A DNA stretch of 64,000 nucleotides from Nonomuraea longispora (GCF_004348345.1 NZ_SMJZ01000004.1:41604-105603); one strand, 5' to 3'. Counted from the first letter of the stretch, positions 17,185 through 26,655 are shown. The notes: generated by a model from the sequence alone, not told the origin. Numbers and translations are program-made.

Positions 17185-18800
17185 TTCGCCCAGGTGCGCA
17201 TGTCGTACGAACTGGAGAAGTGGAACTTGCGCACTGACGTCGACAGGACGAACGGCGTGAGGCTCTGGTAGAGCGTCACGCGCGGATACGCCTCCACCCA
17301 GTTCTTGGTGAGTTGTGCGTACAACCTGTCGCGTTCGGCCTCGTCGCTCGTCTTGCGCGCTTCGTCAAGCAACGGCGTGTTCGCCCGGACGCAGATGTAA
17401 CCCGTGTTGAACGTCCCCACACTGCTGCACGCCTCGTCGTACTGCAGATAGTAGCCCGCGTTGGCCAGCGCGGGGCCGTCGAAGCGGAGCGTGGCCTGGC
17501 TCTTGCCGTTGTAGACGGCGTCGTTCCAGGCGCTGGAGGTCAGCGTGCGTACCGTGATGTTGATGCCGATCTGCTTGAGCGCGCTCTGGATGACCGTCGA
17601 GAGGGCCTTCTGGTTCTGGTCCCCCGCCAGGATGTCGAGCGTCACGTTGATCGGCGTCTTGACGCCCGACTTGTCCACCAGCTTCTTGGCCTCCTCGACG
17701 TTCGCGGGGACCGGCTGTCCGTGTTCTTCGCTGTAGCCGGGCATCGAGGGCGGGATCGGCCCGTAGTACTGCTTGCCGAAGCCGTACAGGACGTTCTTGA
17801 TGATGTCCTGGGCCGGTATGGCCTTGACCACGGCCTCGCGGAGGTCGCGGTTGGTCCACGGTTCCCGGTTGTTCGGCATGGTCATGACCATGGACTGGGT
17901 GTCGTCGTAGGCGACGACCTTCACGTTCTGCTTCGATTTCAGCGAGTTCAGCGCTGAGCCGCTCAGGCCGAAGGCGATGTCCGTCGTTCCGTTCTCGACG
18001 TTCAGCAACTGCGTGGAGGGCGAGGTCACCCATGTGATCTGGATCTCCTCGCTCTCCGGCGGCAGCCCCCCGTACGTCGGGTTGGCCTTCAGCACGGCCG
18101 ACGTGCCCGCGGAATAGGACGAGAGCACGTACGCGCCACCGCCGGCCGCATGCGAGTCCATCCAGGCGTTGCCTTCGTTGGCCTTCACGCCGCCGTTGGC
18201 TTCGACGAGCGTCGGGTCGACGATGCCGCCGGAGGTGTCGGCGAGCGCGGCGAGCACCTGGGGGTCCGGCTGGTTCAGCTTGATCACGACCGTCTCGTGG
18301 TCGGGCGCGTCGATGTCCTTGATCAGCGGCGGGTCCGTGTAGAGATCGTTGAGAATCGACGAGCCACACTGACCCATCGTGAGCGTCCGCTCGAGCGAGA
18401 ACTCGACCGCCTCGGCGTCCATCGGCGCACCGCTGGGGAACTTCCAGCCGGTTTGCAGCTTGAAGACGTAGGTCTTGCCGTCTTCTGAGGTGTCCCAGCT
18501 CTTGGCCAGGTACGGCATGATCGTGGTGTAGTCGATCTGCGTGGTGCCTTCTGGGCCGCGCTTCGCGCCGAAGTCGACGAGGCGGGCGTAGAGCGAGTTG
18601 AGCAGTTGGCGGTCTTCGCCCGTACAACTCTTGGCCGGGTCGAGCGAGGCGGGTGCGGAAGCGAAGCTGACCTGCAGCGGTGAGGTGTCGCCCACTCTCG
18701 CGGTGGGGCCGACAACACCCAGCTTGTCGGCGGTGCAGCCGGTCAGCGCCAGAGCGCAGGACCCGGCGGCGCTGATCGCGGCGATGGTGCGGAGCCTCAC
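17181..18800 (-). CDS. extracellular solute-binding protein family 5 (lipoprotein)
   Basis: A 539-residue binding lipoprotein: signal peptide with lipobox LALTGC (Cys about 22), then the family 5 fold with LQVSFASAPASLDPAKSCTG (about 43), GKTYVFKLQTGWKFPSGAPM (about 115) and NREPWTNRDLREAV (about 310). It captures oligopeptides or other amide-bearing solutes for the DppBC permease. The GTG start overlaps the hyuB stop (GTGA), so it is translationally coupled to the hydantoinase genes, tying the imported solute to hydantoinase/oxoprolinase chemistry. Confidence 0.95.
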   Translation of the reverse strand: MRLRTIAAISAAGSCALALTGCTADKLGVVGPTARVGDTSPLQVSFASAPASLDPAKSCTGEDRQLLNSLYARLVDFGAKRGPEGTTQIDYTTIMPYLAKSWDTSEDGKTYVFKLQTGWKFPSGAPMDAEAVEFSLERTLTMGQCGSSILNDLYTDPPLIKDIDAPDHETVVIKLNQPDPQVLAALADTSGGIVDPTLVEANGGVKANEGNAWMDSHAAGGGAYVLSSYSAGTSAVLKANPTYGGLPPESEEIQITWVTSPSTQLLNVENGTTDIAFGLSGSALNSLKSKQNVKVVAYDDTQSMVMTMPNNREPWTNRDLREAVVKAIPAQDIIKNVLYGFGKQYYGPIPPSMPGYSEEHGQPVPANVEEAKKLVDKSGVKTPINVTLDILAGDQNQKALSTVIQSALKQIGINITVRTLTSSAWNDAVYNGKSQATLRFDGPALANAGYYLQYDEACSSVGTFNTGYICVRANTPLLDEARKTSDEAERDRLYAQLTKNWVEAYPRVTLYQSLTPFVLSTSVRKFHFSSSYDMRTWAK

Positions 18801-20557
18801 GAGGAGTCGCTTTCCCTGCGCTGTGCCCGCTCCCGCTCGGTCGCCCTCGCGTCGACCGACAGCAGCCCGCCCACGTCGCGGTTCAGGTGGACACCGTAGA
18901 TTGTCCTGGCGGCGTCGATGCCGAGGATGTCGTTGTCCACGTCGTTCAGCACGCGCGCGGGGTCACGGTCGAGGGGATGGCCATAACCGCCGCCACCGCC
19001 GGTATGGATTCCCATGATCGTCCCGTTGGGGATGGGGAAGTCGCCGACGCGCTCGTACTGGACCACAACCTCGCCCGACGGGTATGTCAGGACCGTCTTG
19101 GTGATGTCGCCCGCTTCACCGCCGTGCAGTCCGCGGGCCAGCCCGTCCTTGGTGCACTCGAGGGCTGTCTTGATCATGCAGTCGTCCTGCAGCACGCGGA
19201 TGTCGCGTTTGACGCCCATCCCGCCGCGGAACTCGCCGGGCCCGGCCGACTCGGTGTTCAAGGCGAACTCCTCGCATCTGATCGGGTAACGGCTCTCCAT
19301 CACCTCGACGGGCGTGTTGAGCGTGTCACCGTCACCAGTGAAGACCAGGGTTTCGCCGTCGTGACCCTCCCACGCGCCGTGCCCGCCCATGACCGGCTCG
19401 GCGAAGACGAACCGCTTGTTGGTGGCGCTCGTGCACAAGACGTAGTCGGAGACCATCTGGTACGAGGACGCGCGGCCACGGTGCGGTGCGACCTCCGTCA
19501 TCGCGTGCACGATCATCTCCGTGACGCCGGTGCCGACATATCCGTAGGAGTCGCAGGGCGACGGCGCACCCGGGTTGACCAGCGTAGCCTCCTCGGGCCA
19601 CGTCACGTCGACGACCTTGAGATGCGCCTCGTTCGTCGGGCCCAGCGGGTCCAGGATGCCCTTGACCGCCTCCACGGCAGCGCTGAGCGTGGCCGCCTCG
19701 CCGATGTTGATCGGGCCGGGCGCGGAGCGGGACGTGCCGTCGAAGGTGACGGTGAGCCGGTCACCCTCCACCGCGACCTGAACCGCGACGCGCGGCCGGT
19801 AGCCGCGGTCGACTCCGTCGAAGTCGAGCTCGACCTCTCGCTCCATCCGGCCGTCGGGCAGGGCCGCGATCTCCTGGCGGAGCGCGGACTCCGTCCGCTC
19901 GAGCACGTCACCCATGATGCCGGTGACGTCCTTGGGGTCGTACCTGTCGCACAGGGCCTGCACCCGGCGCGCACCGGTCAGGCACGTCGCGATCTGCGCG
20001 TGCAGGTCGCCCATCACGATGTGCGACACCCGTACGTTCGCCTCGATGAAGTCCAGCAGGTCGACGTTGGGCTCGCCGGCGATGTGCAGGCGCTGGTTGG
20101 TGAACCTCAGACCCTCCTGGTAGATCTCCGTGGAATCCACGGTCCACCCCCCGGGGCTCATGCCGCCGATGTCGGCCCAGTGCGCCATCGTGGCGGTGAA
20201 CGCCACCAATGCGCCCTCGTGGAACACCGGCATGTAGACGGCCGTGTCCGAAAGGTGCGTGCCGGTGAGGTACGGGCAGTTCGCGATCAGCACGTCCCCG
20301 TCGCGGAAGCCGTCCTTGCCCCAGCGGCGGATGCCGGAGCGCACGGTCTCTGGCAGCGAACTGACGAACACCGGCAGCCCGGGAGCGTCGGCCCACATGT
20401 CGCCGTCCGCGGAAAGGATCGTGACGCCGAAGTCCTTCACGTCGAAGATGAGCGGGTTGTAGGCGCTGCGGATGAGCGTGTCGTGCATCTCCCTGGCCGC
20501 CGAGACCAACGCGTTACGGGTGATCTCGGCCTTGACCGGGTCGGCGATGGTCTTCAT
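18797..20557 (-). CDS. hyuB: hydantoinase B/oxoprolinase family protein
   Basis: A 586-residue HyuB-type subunit: starts ADPVKAEITRNALVSAAREM, with conserved VLIANCPYLTGTHLSD (about 90), HWADIGGMSPGG (about 125), a Gly-rich C-terminal region EFRGGMGVKRDI (about 440) and TGGGGGYGHPLDRDP (about 520). Such proteins pair with HyuA to open hydantoin, 5-oxoproline or N-methylhydantoin rings, usually with ATP, in the cytoplasm. ATGA overlap with hyuA upstream and GTGA overlap with the binding protein downstream. Which ring substrate is used cannot be read from sequence. Confidence 0.95.
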   Translation of the reverse strand: MKTIADPVKAEITRNALVSAAREMHDTLIRSAYNPLIFDVKDFGVTILSADGDMWADAPGLPVFVSSLPETVRSGIRRWGKDGFRDGDVLIANCPYLTGTHLSDTAVYMPVFHEGALVAFTATMAHWADIGGMSPGGWTVDSTEIYQEGLRFTNQRLHIAGEPNVDLLDFIEANVRVSHIVMGDLHAQIATCLTGARRVQALCDRYDPKDVTGIMGDVLERTESALRQEIAALPDGRMEREVELDFDGVDRGYRPRVAVQVAVEGDRLTVTFDGTSRSAPGPINIGEAATLSAAVEAVKGILDPLGPTNEAHLKVVDVTWPEEATLVNPGAPSPCDSYGYVGTGVTEMIVHAMTEVAPHRGRASSYQMVSDYVLCTSATNKRFVFAEPVMGGHGAWEGHDGETLVFTGDGDTLNTPVEVMESRYPIRCEEFALNTESAGPGEFRGGMGVKRDIRVLQDDCMIKTALECTKDGLARGLHGGEAGDITKTVLTYPSGEVVVQYERVGDFPIPNGTIMGIHTGGGGGYGHPLDRDPARVLNDVDNDILGIDAARTIYGVHLNRDVGGLLSVDARATERERAQRRESDSS

Positions 20558-22626
20558 CGAGCGCTTCCTTTCCCGTCACGGGCGAGTTCGAGGTTTCCGG
20601 TGTCGTCCAGCGCGATAGTCCAACCGGGCGGCACGATCACGGTGGTCGTCCACTCGTCGATCACGGCCGGGCCGTGGAGCGTCACGCCGAGCCTGAGGTC
20701 GCTGCGCTCGAACACCGGGACGTCCTCGTACCAGCCGGTGGCGGGGAACCAGATGTCACGCGATGCCACGGGGACGACCTCATCCGCAGTCGCGGGGACG
20801 GGGAACTTGGGACGTACGACGGGGGCAATGGCACGGCAGCGAAGCGTCACGACTTCGGTGAGCGCGCCGGGGTCGCCGTGGCCGTACCGCTCCTTGTGCC
20901 GCTCGGCGAACAGCCCCGGCAGGTCGCCGATGAGCTCCTCCGCATCGTGCTCGACGACGGTCGCGGCGATCGGGGTGCTGAGCGTGTGCTCCTGGCCGGC
21001 GAACCTGATCTCGGCGCTGTAGGAGCACTCGACGCCGCCGACGGGGAAGCCGTAGTCGTTCAGCGCGGCCGTCGCCTCAGCGTGCAACTCCTTCAGGTGA
21101 CGTGCCAGCAGCGAGTGGTTGTCCGGCGTGATCGGGAGCGAGACGGTGACGGTCGCGTCCTCGCGGTAGTCGCTGTTGAGCATGCCCCACGCGGAGAATC
21201 CCGCGGCGGCGGGCGGCACGAGCACGGTGCCGACGCCCAGTTCCTCACAGACCCCCGCGGCAAACAGGCCACCACCACCACCGAAGGAGACCAGGACGAA
21301 CTCGCGGGGGTCGAGGCCGCGTTGCGTGGTCATCTGCCTGATGGCGTTGGCCATGTTGGCCTGGGCGACCGCGACGATGCCCGCGGCGTGTTCCACCACA
21401 CTGGAGTCGTCGCCGAGTGCCTCAACGATGGCGCGTTCCGCGCGTCCCTTGTCCAGGGTCATCCGGCGACCGAGGAAGCGCTCCGGGTCGAGCATCTGGA
21501 GGATCACCTGGGCGTCCGTGACCGTGGGCCGCTTGCCGCCGAGCCCGAAGCAGGCCGGGCCTGGGTGGGCGCCCGCGCTCTCAGGCCCCACCTTCAGCGT
21601 GCCGGACAGCGGGTTGATCGAGGCGATCGAGCCGCCACCCGCTCCCACCGACACAATATCGATGACCGAACCCATGATCGGCCGCTTCTCGATGATCGTC
21701 TCTGATCGCTCGACCACCTCACCGTCGCGGATGAGGGCGACATCGTAGGTGGTGCCCCCGACGTCGGCGCAGATTCCGTTGCGGTACCTGGTCGCCGCGA
21801 GCAGCGCACGCGCGCCGACGACGCCACCGGCCGGGCCGGAATTGAGCGTGTCGACCGGGCGGCGTTCGGCGGTGCTGATCGGCGTGACGCCGCCGTTGGA
21901 GCGCAGGAACGCGATCGGATTGGTCAGCCCGCCCTCGCGCGTGGCCGACTCGACCGCGCGAGCGTAGCGGGAGAAGTGCGGCTGCGTGAAGGCGTTGATG
22001 ACCGTAGTGGAGGTGCGCTCGAACTCGCGCCACTCGCGTACGAGGTCGCTGGAGACGCTCACCGAGAGATCGGGGTACTGCGACCGTACGAAGTCGGCGA
22101 CGAGTTGCTCGTTCTTCGGGTTCTTGTAGCTGTGCAGAAAGATGATCGCCACCGCTTCCACGCCCTGCTGGACAAGGAAGTCGACTTCGCGCCTGACCTC
22201 GGCGAGGTCCACAGGACGAAGGACGCCGCCGTCGGCGGCCAGGCGCTCGTCGATCTCGCGGCGGAGCTTCCGCTCGACCAGGGGCTCGGCGGCGGTGATC
22301 TGCAGGTCGAAGATCTCCGGCCGGCCACCGCGGCCCAGCTCAAGTACGTCTCTGAAGCCCTTGGTGGTGAGCAGCCCCGTTCTGGCGCCACGGAGCTGGA
22401 CCAGCGTGTTGAGCGCGACCGTGGTGCCGTGGATGAGCAGCTCGATCTCCGACAGCGGGGCGGGCAGCCGCTCGATGCCGGTCATGAACTCGTTGACGAG
22501 GTTGCTCGCCGTCGCTGGCTGTTTTTCGACCACCACCTGCCCAGTCGCCTCGTCGAGCAGCACATAGTCGATGAACGTCCCACCAACGTCGACGGCGAGA
22601 CGTCGCTTCGTCTTCGATTCGGTCAT
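20554..22626 (-). CDS. hyuA: hydantoinase A/oxoprolinase family protein
   Basis: A 690-residue HyuA-type subunit with the actin-like ATPase start LAVDVGGTFIDYVLLDEATG, HGTTVALNTLVQLRGARTGL (about 65), NSGPAGGVVGARAL (about 265), a second ADVGGTTYDVALI (about 290) and GAGGGSIA (about 330). ATG 22626 is preceded by GGGAAGAGGG, and the longer frame upstream crosses the promoter and operator. First gene of a seven-gene operon; with HyuB it forms an ATP-dependent amidase opening cyclic amides. A perfect 17-bp inverted repeat 44 bp upstream is the likely control site for the divergent GntR regulator. Confidence 0.95.
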   Translation of the reverse strand: MTESKTKRRLAVDVGGTFIDYVLLDEATGQVVVEKQPATASNLVNEFMTGIERLPAPLSEIELLIHGTTVALNTLVQLRGARTGLLTTKGFRDVLELGRGGRPEIFDLQITAAEPLVERKLRREIDERLAADGGVLRPVDLAEVRREVDFLVQQGVEAVAIIFLHSYKNPKNEQLVADFVRSQYPDLSVSVSSDLVREWREFERTSTTVINAFTQPHFSRYARAVESATREGGLTNPIAFLRSNGGVTPISTAERRPVDTLNSGPAGGVVGARALLAATRYRNGICADVGGTTYDVALIRDGEVVERSETIIEKRPIMGSVIDIVSVGAGGGSIASINPLSGTLKVGPESAGAHPGPACFGLGGKRPTVTDAQVILQMLDPERFLGRRMTLDKGRAERAIVEALGDDSSVVEHAAGIVAVAQANMANAIRQMTTQRGLDPREFVLVSFGGGGGLFAAGVCEELGVGTVLVPPAAAGFSAWGMLNSDYREDATVTVSLPITPDNHSLLARHLKELHAEATAALNDYGFPVGGVECSYSAEIRFAGQEHTLSTPIAATVVEHDAEELIGDLPGLFAERHKERYGHGDPGALTEVVTLRCRAIAPVVRPKFPVPATADEVVPVASRDIWFPATGWYEDVPVFERSDLRLGVTLHGPAVIDEWTTTVIVPPGWTIALDDTGNLELARDGKGSAR

Positions 22627-22669
22627 GCGTCCCTCTTCCCTTGCGCACCGACACTCGATGGGTGCAGTG

Positions 22670-22686
22670 TCAGATGTCGCATCTGA
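22670..22686. promoter_or_regulatory. inverted-repeat operator of the hyu operon
   Basis: TCAGATG-TCG-CATCTGA, seven-base perfect arms around a 3-base spacer, lies 44 bp upstream of hyuA in the divergent promoter region shared with the FCD-type GntR gene. It is the only strong symmetric element in the 233-bp gap and is the best candidate binding site of that regulator. Confidence 0.65.
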
Positions 22687-22859
22687 TATAGCAGTGGACT
22701 CTAGAGGGTGTCCGGCTGTCTGAAAAGAGGATTCGTGGGATTGGTTCGTCACTACCATGTTTCGTGTGCTATGCACCATTCGACGGGAAGACGTCCGCTC
22801 AGTGATTGCAACAGATCGCCACGAACGGGTATTACAGTAAGTGCGGTGGAGGCGCAGGC

Positions 22860-23591
22860 ATGAGCCCCGCGCATACCTCCATCCGCGCCCCATGGGAAGG
22901 TCACCACGTGTTGATCGATGAGCCGCTATCGGCTCTGCGCCCTCGGGAATCGCTGAGGGACGTGACCCTGCGGCGGCTCCAGGCGGCGATCATGTCCGGC
23001 TACCTGAAGCCGGGCACGGTGTACTCCGCACGATCGATCGGCACGCAGCTCGGAATCTCCGCGACCCCGGTACGCGAGGCGATGCTCGACCTCGTCAAGG
23101 AAGGTCTGGTCGAGGCGATACCCAACAAGGGCTTCCGCGTCGTCCAGCTCACCAGCACAGAGCTCGACGAACTGACCCAGCTACGCGAGCTCATCGAGGC
23201 CCCGACCGTCCGGCTGATCGCCAAACGGGGCATCGATGACGAGGCCGGACTCGCGGAACTGCGCCATCTCGCCGACGAACTCGAACGTACGGCGCGCGAC
23301 AAGCTCCCGATCGAGTTCAGCGCTATCGACCTGCAGTTCCACCTGAAACTGCTCGCGTACGGCAACAACAAGAGCCTGGTGGACACCGTCCGCGGCCTGC
23401 GCTTGCGCTCCCGCCTGTACGGCATCCCCCAACTGGCCGACCGTGGCGAACTCGCCTCCACCGCCCACGAACACACCGAACTTCTGGACCTGATCTGCGC
23501 AGGCGACGCCGACGGCGCCGAAGCCCTGATGCGCCGCCACATCAGGCACGTACGCGGAGTATGGGCCACCGGCGACAGCACCGACGAGTAG
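22860..23591 (+). CDS. GntR-family regulator, FadR/FCD subfamily
   Basis: About 243 residues: GntR winged HTH (MSGYLKPGTVYSARSIGTQL, GISATPVREAMLDLVKEGLV) and a C-terminal FCD ligand domain with the metal/ligand His pattern (DLQFHLKLLAYGNN, HEHTELLDLICAGD, MRRHIRHV). ATG 22860 follows GGTGGAGG; a GTG at 22908 with GGGAAGG upstream would give a 227-residue protein and is also plausible. It is divergent from hyuA and probably controls that operon in response to its substrate or product. Confidence 0.92.
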   Translation: MSPAHTSIRAPWEGHHVLIDEPLSALRPRESLRDVTLRRLQAAIMSGYLKPGTVYSARSIGTQLGISATPVREAMLDLVKEGLVEAIPNKGFRVVQLTSTELDELTQLRELIEAPTVRLIAKRGIDDEAGLAELRHLADELERTARDKLPIEFSAIDLQFHLKLLAYGNNKSLVDTVRGLRLRSRLYGIPQLADRGELASTAHEHTELLDLICAGDADGAEALMRRHIRHVRGVWATGDSTDE

Positions 23592-23626
23592 CCGCCGGGG
23601 CCGGGGCGCCACACTGGCAGAAGATG

Positions 23627-23660
23627 CAACGACGCCCGAGCGTTGGCTCGGGCGTCGTTG
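23627..23660. terminator. strong bidirectional stem-loop
   Basis: A perfect 15-bp stem (left arm CAACGACGCCCGAGC) with loop GTTG, located 36 bp after the gntR stop and upstream of the convergent DUF1330 gene end. Symmetry without a long U-tract suggests it can stop transcription from both sides. The rest of the gap to 23933 contains no supported gene. Confidence 0.8.
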
Positions 23661-23933
23661 GTGCTGGGGCGGGTTCAGTTGGTGAGGCGGTGTCTTCGAT
23701 CCCGGCTATCGAGAAGTCCAGTGCGGCCGACGCCTTGTCGACTCTGGGCACTGCATCGCTCTGACCTGCATGTGCAGCTGATGCATGCAGAAGAGTGCTG
23801 CGGACGGTCTTCGGATCCGGCCTCGGGGAGCGATGGAACAGTGGTTGGCGTTGAGCATTGGCCGACGTCATGGACGCCGTTGACGGCGGGCGTTCCCGCC
23901 TGTCACCCGTTCAGCGACGGCTGGGCCCGCCGG

Positions 23934-24239
23934 TCAGTCGACGCCTTCGATGATGCGGAAGTCGCGCTCGAAGCCGTCGGGGAGGGCCGCCAGCGCCTTC
24001 TGGTATGCCTCGCTCTCGTACGCCGCGACGGCCTGTTCAAAGCTGTCGAACTCGATCAGAACGACGCGTTGCGTGGTTCCGGCCTCGCGGGCGACGACTC
24101 GACCGCCACGGGACGGGATCCTGGACAGGACGCGCCCGCCCCCAGCCTGGACAGCCGGACCGGCCAGCTTGTCGTAGGCGGTCAGACTCTCAGGGCCGGA
24201 AATGGCGGGGTAGACACTGACCCAGTAGCCCTTAGCCAT
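23934..24239 (-). CDS. DUF1330 family protein (ferredoxin-like fold)
   Basis: A 101-residue single-domain protein of the DUF1330/dimeric alpha-beta barrel type: AKGYWVSVYPAISGPESLTA at the start, GGRVLSRIPSRGG, a TQRVVLIEFDSFEQAVAAYE strand-helix unit, and EAYQKAL. ATG 24239 with AGGAG six bases upstream is preferred over an earlier in-frame start at 24266. The biochemical role of the family is unsettled. Transcribed alone toward the bidirectional terminator. Confidence 0.9.
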   Translation of the reverse strand: MAKGYWVSVYPAISGPESLTAYDKLAGPAVQAGGGRVLSRIPSRGGRVVAREAGTTQRVVLIEFDSFEQAVAAYESEAYQKALAALPDGFERDFRIIEGVD

Positions 24240-24332
24240 GGAAATCTCCTGTGTTGGGCCGGACACGTCCGACTTCGAATTGACACTCAGATCGATCTAT
24301 CCTGGCGACGGGTACTGCGGTCAGTTGAATCG

Positions 24333-24476
24333 TCATATGCGCAGGTTAGGGCTTGAAGCGGCCAGGATCCGCGCCTTGTAGGACTTGGTGAACGTCCGCC
24401 GCCTGGGCCGGGCCGGGTGCTCATCGGTCACCCGACCATCCTGCCCCGTCAAGGCGCTCTGATCGGCGAGGGTCAT
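24333..24476 (-). pseudogene. IS3-family transposase OrfA remnant
   Basis: A 47-codon minus-strand frame contains RPRRRTFTKSYKARILAASS, matching the start of IS3/IS150 OrfA proteins ('..RRTFT.EYK.RIL.EYD'), then ends prematurely. No OrfB or terminal repeats are visible nearby, so only a scar remains. Confidence 0.5.
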
Positions 24477-24525
24477 CGTCACTGTCTCGATCGTCCTGTC
24501 TCGACCTGCTTCACATCAAACGGAC

Positions 24526-25995
24526 TCATCTGTCCCATGTATCACAGCAGTCCGACAGTGAGGGAGACGTGAGCCGACTGGGAGGAGCCGTCAGCGGCCG
24601 CTCACTGACTGCTTGGCCTCCTGACTGTTCGGCCCGGGCACCCCTCGGCGTCCGGGCCGCGGTCAGCCACAGGCCGGTGAACATGGAGCAGGCCAGCGTC
24701 ACGGCACCCGCCGCGAGAAAGGCGTTGTTGAGGCCGGATTCGAAGGAGGCGCCGCCGGACTCCTGCATGTGGACGATCGCCCCGAGCACCGCCACGCCGA
24801 GCACCGCGCCGATCTGCCGGGTGGTGCTGCTGACGCCCGAGGCGAGGCCGCCCTCCTGCGGGCTGACGGCCTGGATGGCGGCCCCGGTCAGCGGCGACAT
24901 GGTGAGGGCGAACCCGATGCCGGCGACCGCCAACCGCCACCACACGTTCCCGTAGCCGGTATCGGCGTGGACGAAGCCCAGCGCCAGCAGCCCCAACCCG
25001 GCCAGGGCCAGGCCGATGCTGACGACGACGCGGAAGCCGTACCTGGCCGCGAGCCGGCCCGCGTACGGGCTGACGATCACCATGGCCAGCGAGACGGGCA
25101 GGGTCCGCAGTCCGGCGACCAGGATCGAAGTGTCCTGGACGTAGACGAAGAACTGGGAGAAGAAGAACGACGACCCCATCAGCGCGAACCCGACCACGAC
25201 CATCGCCGTGTTGGACACCGTGAACAGCCGCTGACGGAACAGCCGGAGCGGCAGCATCGGCGTCGGCACACGAGCCTCGACCACGACAAACGCGGCCAGG
25301 AGCACCAGTCCGGCGGTGAAGCTGCCCAGGATCAGCGGCGAGGTCCAGCCTCGGGAACCGCCCTCGATCAGGCCGTAGGTCACAGCGCCCACGCCCGCGG
25401 CGGACAGGACCGTGCCGGGGACGTCGATCGGCGGCGCGCCCGGGTTGCGGGACTCCTTCAGCACGCGCAGCCCGGCCAGCAGCAGGACCGCCCCGATGGG
25501 CACGTTGACCAGGAAGATGGCGGGCCAGCCGAAGGACTCCACCAGCATCCCGCCCACCAGTGGTCCGGCGGCCAGGCCGAGGCCGCTGAATCCGGCCCAC
25601 AACCCGATCGCCCTGACGCGCTCTCCCGGGACGGGATACGCGGCGGTGAGCAGCGCCAGTGAGGCGGGGCTCAGCGCCGCGGCCCCGACGCCCTGCAGCA
25701 CCCGCCCGGCGATCAGCCAGCCGATCGAGGGTGCGAGCGCACACACCACCGACGCGGCCGTGAGCACCACCACCCCGGCCAGGAACACCCGCCTGCGGCC
25801 GAACCGGTCGGCGAAGACGCCGCCCGACAGCAGCAGCATGGCCACCAGCAGCACGTAGGCGTCGACGATCCACTGCAGGCCGGTCAGCCCGGTGTGGAGC
25901 CGCTGCTGCATGTCGGGCAGGGCGGCGCCGACGATCGTGTTGTCGAGCAGCACCATGAACTGACCTGCGCAGGTCAGGGCGAGCAATGCTTTCAC
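24526..25995 (-). CDS. MFS drug transporter (DHA2, EmrB/QacA-like)
   Basis: A 489-residue transporter with about 14 predicted membrane spans. Motifs: LLDNTIVGAALPDMQQRL in helix 1 (DHA2 signature), GGVFADRFGRRRVFL (motif A, about 60), GWLIAGRVLQGVGAAALSPA (motif B, about 95) and GPLVGGMLVESFGWPAIFLV (motif C, about 145). GTG 25995 is preferred because AAGGG is suitably spaced; an ATG two codons earlier would abut it. Proton-driven efflux of drugs or metabolites is expected. It is divergent from a TetR gene that should repress it. Confidence 0.93.
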   Translation of the reverse strand: MKALLALTCAGQFMVLLDNTIVGAALPDMQQRLHTGLTGLQWIVDAYVLLVAMLLLSGGVFADRFGRRRVFLAGVVVLTAASVVCALAPSIGWLIAGRVLQGVGAAALSPASLALLTAAYPVPGERVRAIGLWAGFSGLGLAAGPLVGGMLVESFGWPAIFLVNVPIGAVLLLAGLRVLKESRNPGAPPIDVPGTVLSAAGVGAVTYGLIEGGSRGWTSPLILGSFTAGLVLLAAFVVVEARVPTPMLPLRLFRQRLFTVSNTAMVVVGFALMGSSFFFSQFFVYVQDTSILVAGLRTLPVSLAMVIVSPYAGRLAARYGFRVVVSIGLALAGLGLLALGFVHADTGYGNVWWRLAVAGIGFALTMSPLTGAAIQAVSPQEGGLASGVSSTTRQIGAVLGVAVLGAIVHMQESGGASFESGLNNAFLAAGAVTLACSMFTGLWLTAARTPRGARAEQSGGQAVSERPLTAPPSRLTSPSLSDCCDTWDR

Positions 25996-26022
25996 GTACA
26001 TCCCTTCTAAAAGCAGTTCATG

Positions 26023-26075
26023 ACTGCGTTAACGTAGAGCCTTGAAGGCTCTAACGCAAGTCTCCACTGCGTTAA
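26023..26075. promoter_or_regulatory. operator region between MFS pump and tetR
   Basis: A near-perfect 17-bp palindrome (AGAGCCTTGAAGGCTCT, 26036-26052) is flanked by GCGTTA (26025-26030) and TAACGC (26052-26057); a direct repeat ACTGCGTTAA occurs at 26023-26032 and 26066-26075. These symmetric elements fill the divergent promoter and are likely bound by the adjacent TetR protein. Confidence 0.6.
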
Positions 26076-26085
26076 GGTGGTGGGT

Positions 26086-26655
26086 ATGGATGAGCAGGGG
26101 CGGGCCAGGCGGCCCGGCGGGCGCAGCGCTCGGGTCCGCGCGTCAGTGCACCAGGCCGTTACCGAGCTGGTCAGGGAGCGCGGCTACGGAAACTTCACAG
26201 TCGGCGACATCGCGGCCCGCGCGGGCGTGGCCGACACCAGCCTCTACCGCCGGTGGGGCAACCTCCAGGCCCTGCTCGGCGATGTGCTGCTGACCCGGCT
26301 CAACGCGCAGTCGCCGATGCCTGACACCGGCAGCCTGGCCGGCGACCTGCGGACGCACGCCGCCAGCGTGGCCCGCGAGGTCACCGGCCCCGACGGTCTG
26401 GCGCTGGTGCGGCTGACCCTCGCGCTGTCAGGCGAGGGTCAGCAGGGCCTTCAGGCACGCGATGAGCTCCTGGCCGACCGCACCAGGCAGTTGCAGGCCG
26501 TGCTCGACCGCGCCCGCGACCGCGGCGAGGACCCGCCTGACGTACTGGAGGTGCTGGACCATCTCCTGGCGCCGATCTACATGCGCGTCCTGTTCGGCGC
26601 GGGCCCGCTCACCCCTGACTACCTCGACGGGCTGGTCGATCGGTTGCTCGCCTGA
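26086..26655 (+). CDS. TetR-family transcriptional regulator
   Basis: A 189-residue TetR protein: HTH about 20-65 (VTELVRERGYGNFTVGDIAA, RAGVADTSLYRRWGN), then a C-terminal domain of the TetR_C_16/YxaF-like group (LDHLLAPIYMRVLFGAGPLT). ATG 26086 has AAGG eight bases upstream; a GTG at 26077 is an alternative. Divergent from the DHA2 efflux gene, whose promoter holds symmetric operators, so a pump-repressor pair is likely. Confidence 0.93.
   Translation: MDEQGRARRPGGRSARVRASVHQAVTELVRERGYGNFTVGDIAARAGVADTSLYRRWGNLQALLGDVLLTRLNAQSPMPDTGSLAGDLRTHAASVAREVTGPDGLALVRLTLALSGEGQQGLQARDELLADRTRQLQAVLDRARDRGEDPPDVLEVLDHLLAPIYMRVLFGAGPLTPDYLDGLVDRLLA

Noticed and set aside
23661..23800. Small minus-strand frame with an acidic ALDFSIAGIEDTASPT stretch followed by a CIFCQC segment, resembling a RiPP leader plus Cys-rich core
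   Set aside because: The Cys segment is the antisense of the gntR end and the Pro-Thr stretch coincides with the terminator hairpin; no modification enzymes are nearby and no convincing ribosome binding site exists.
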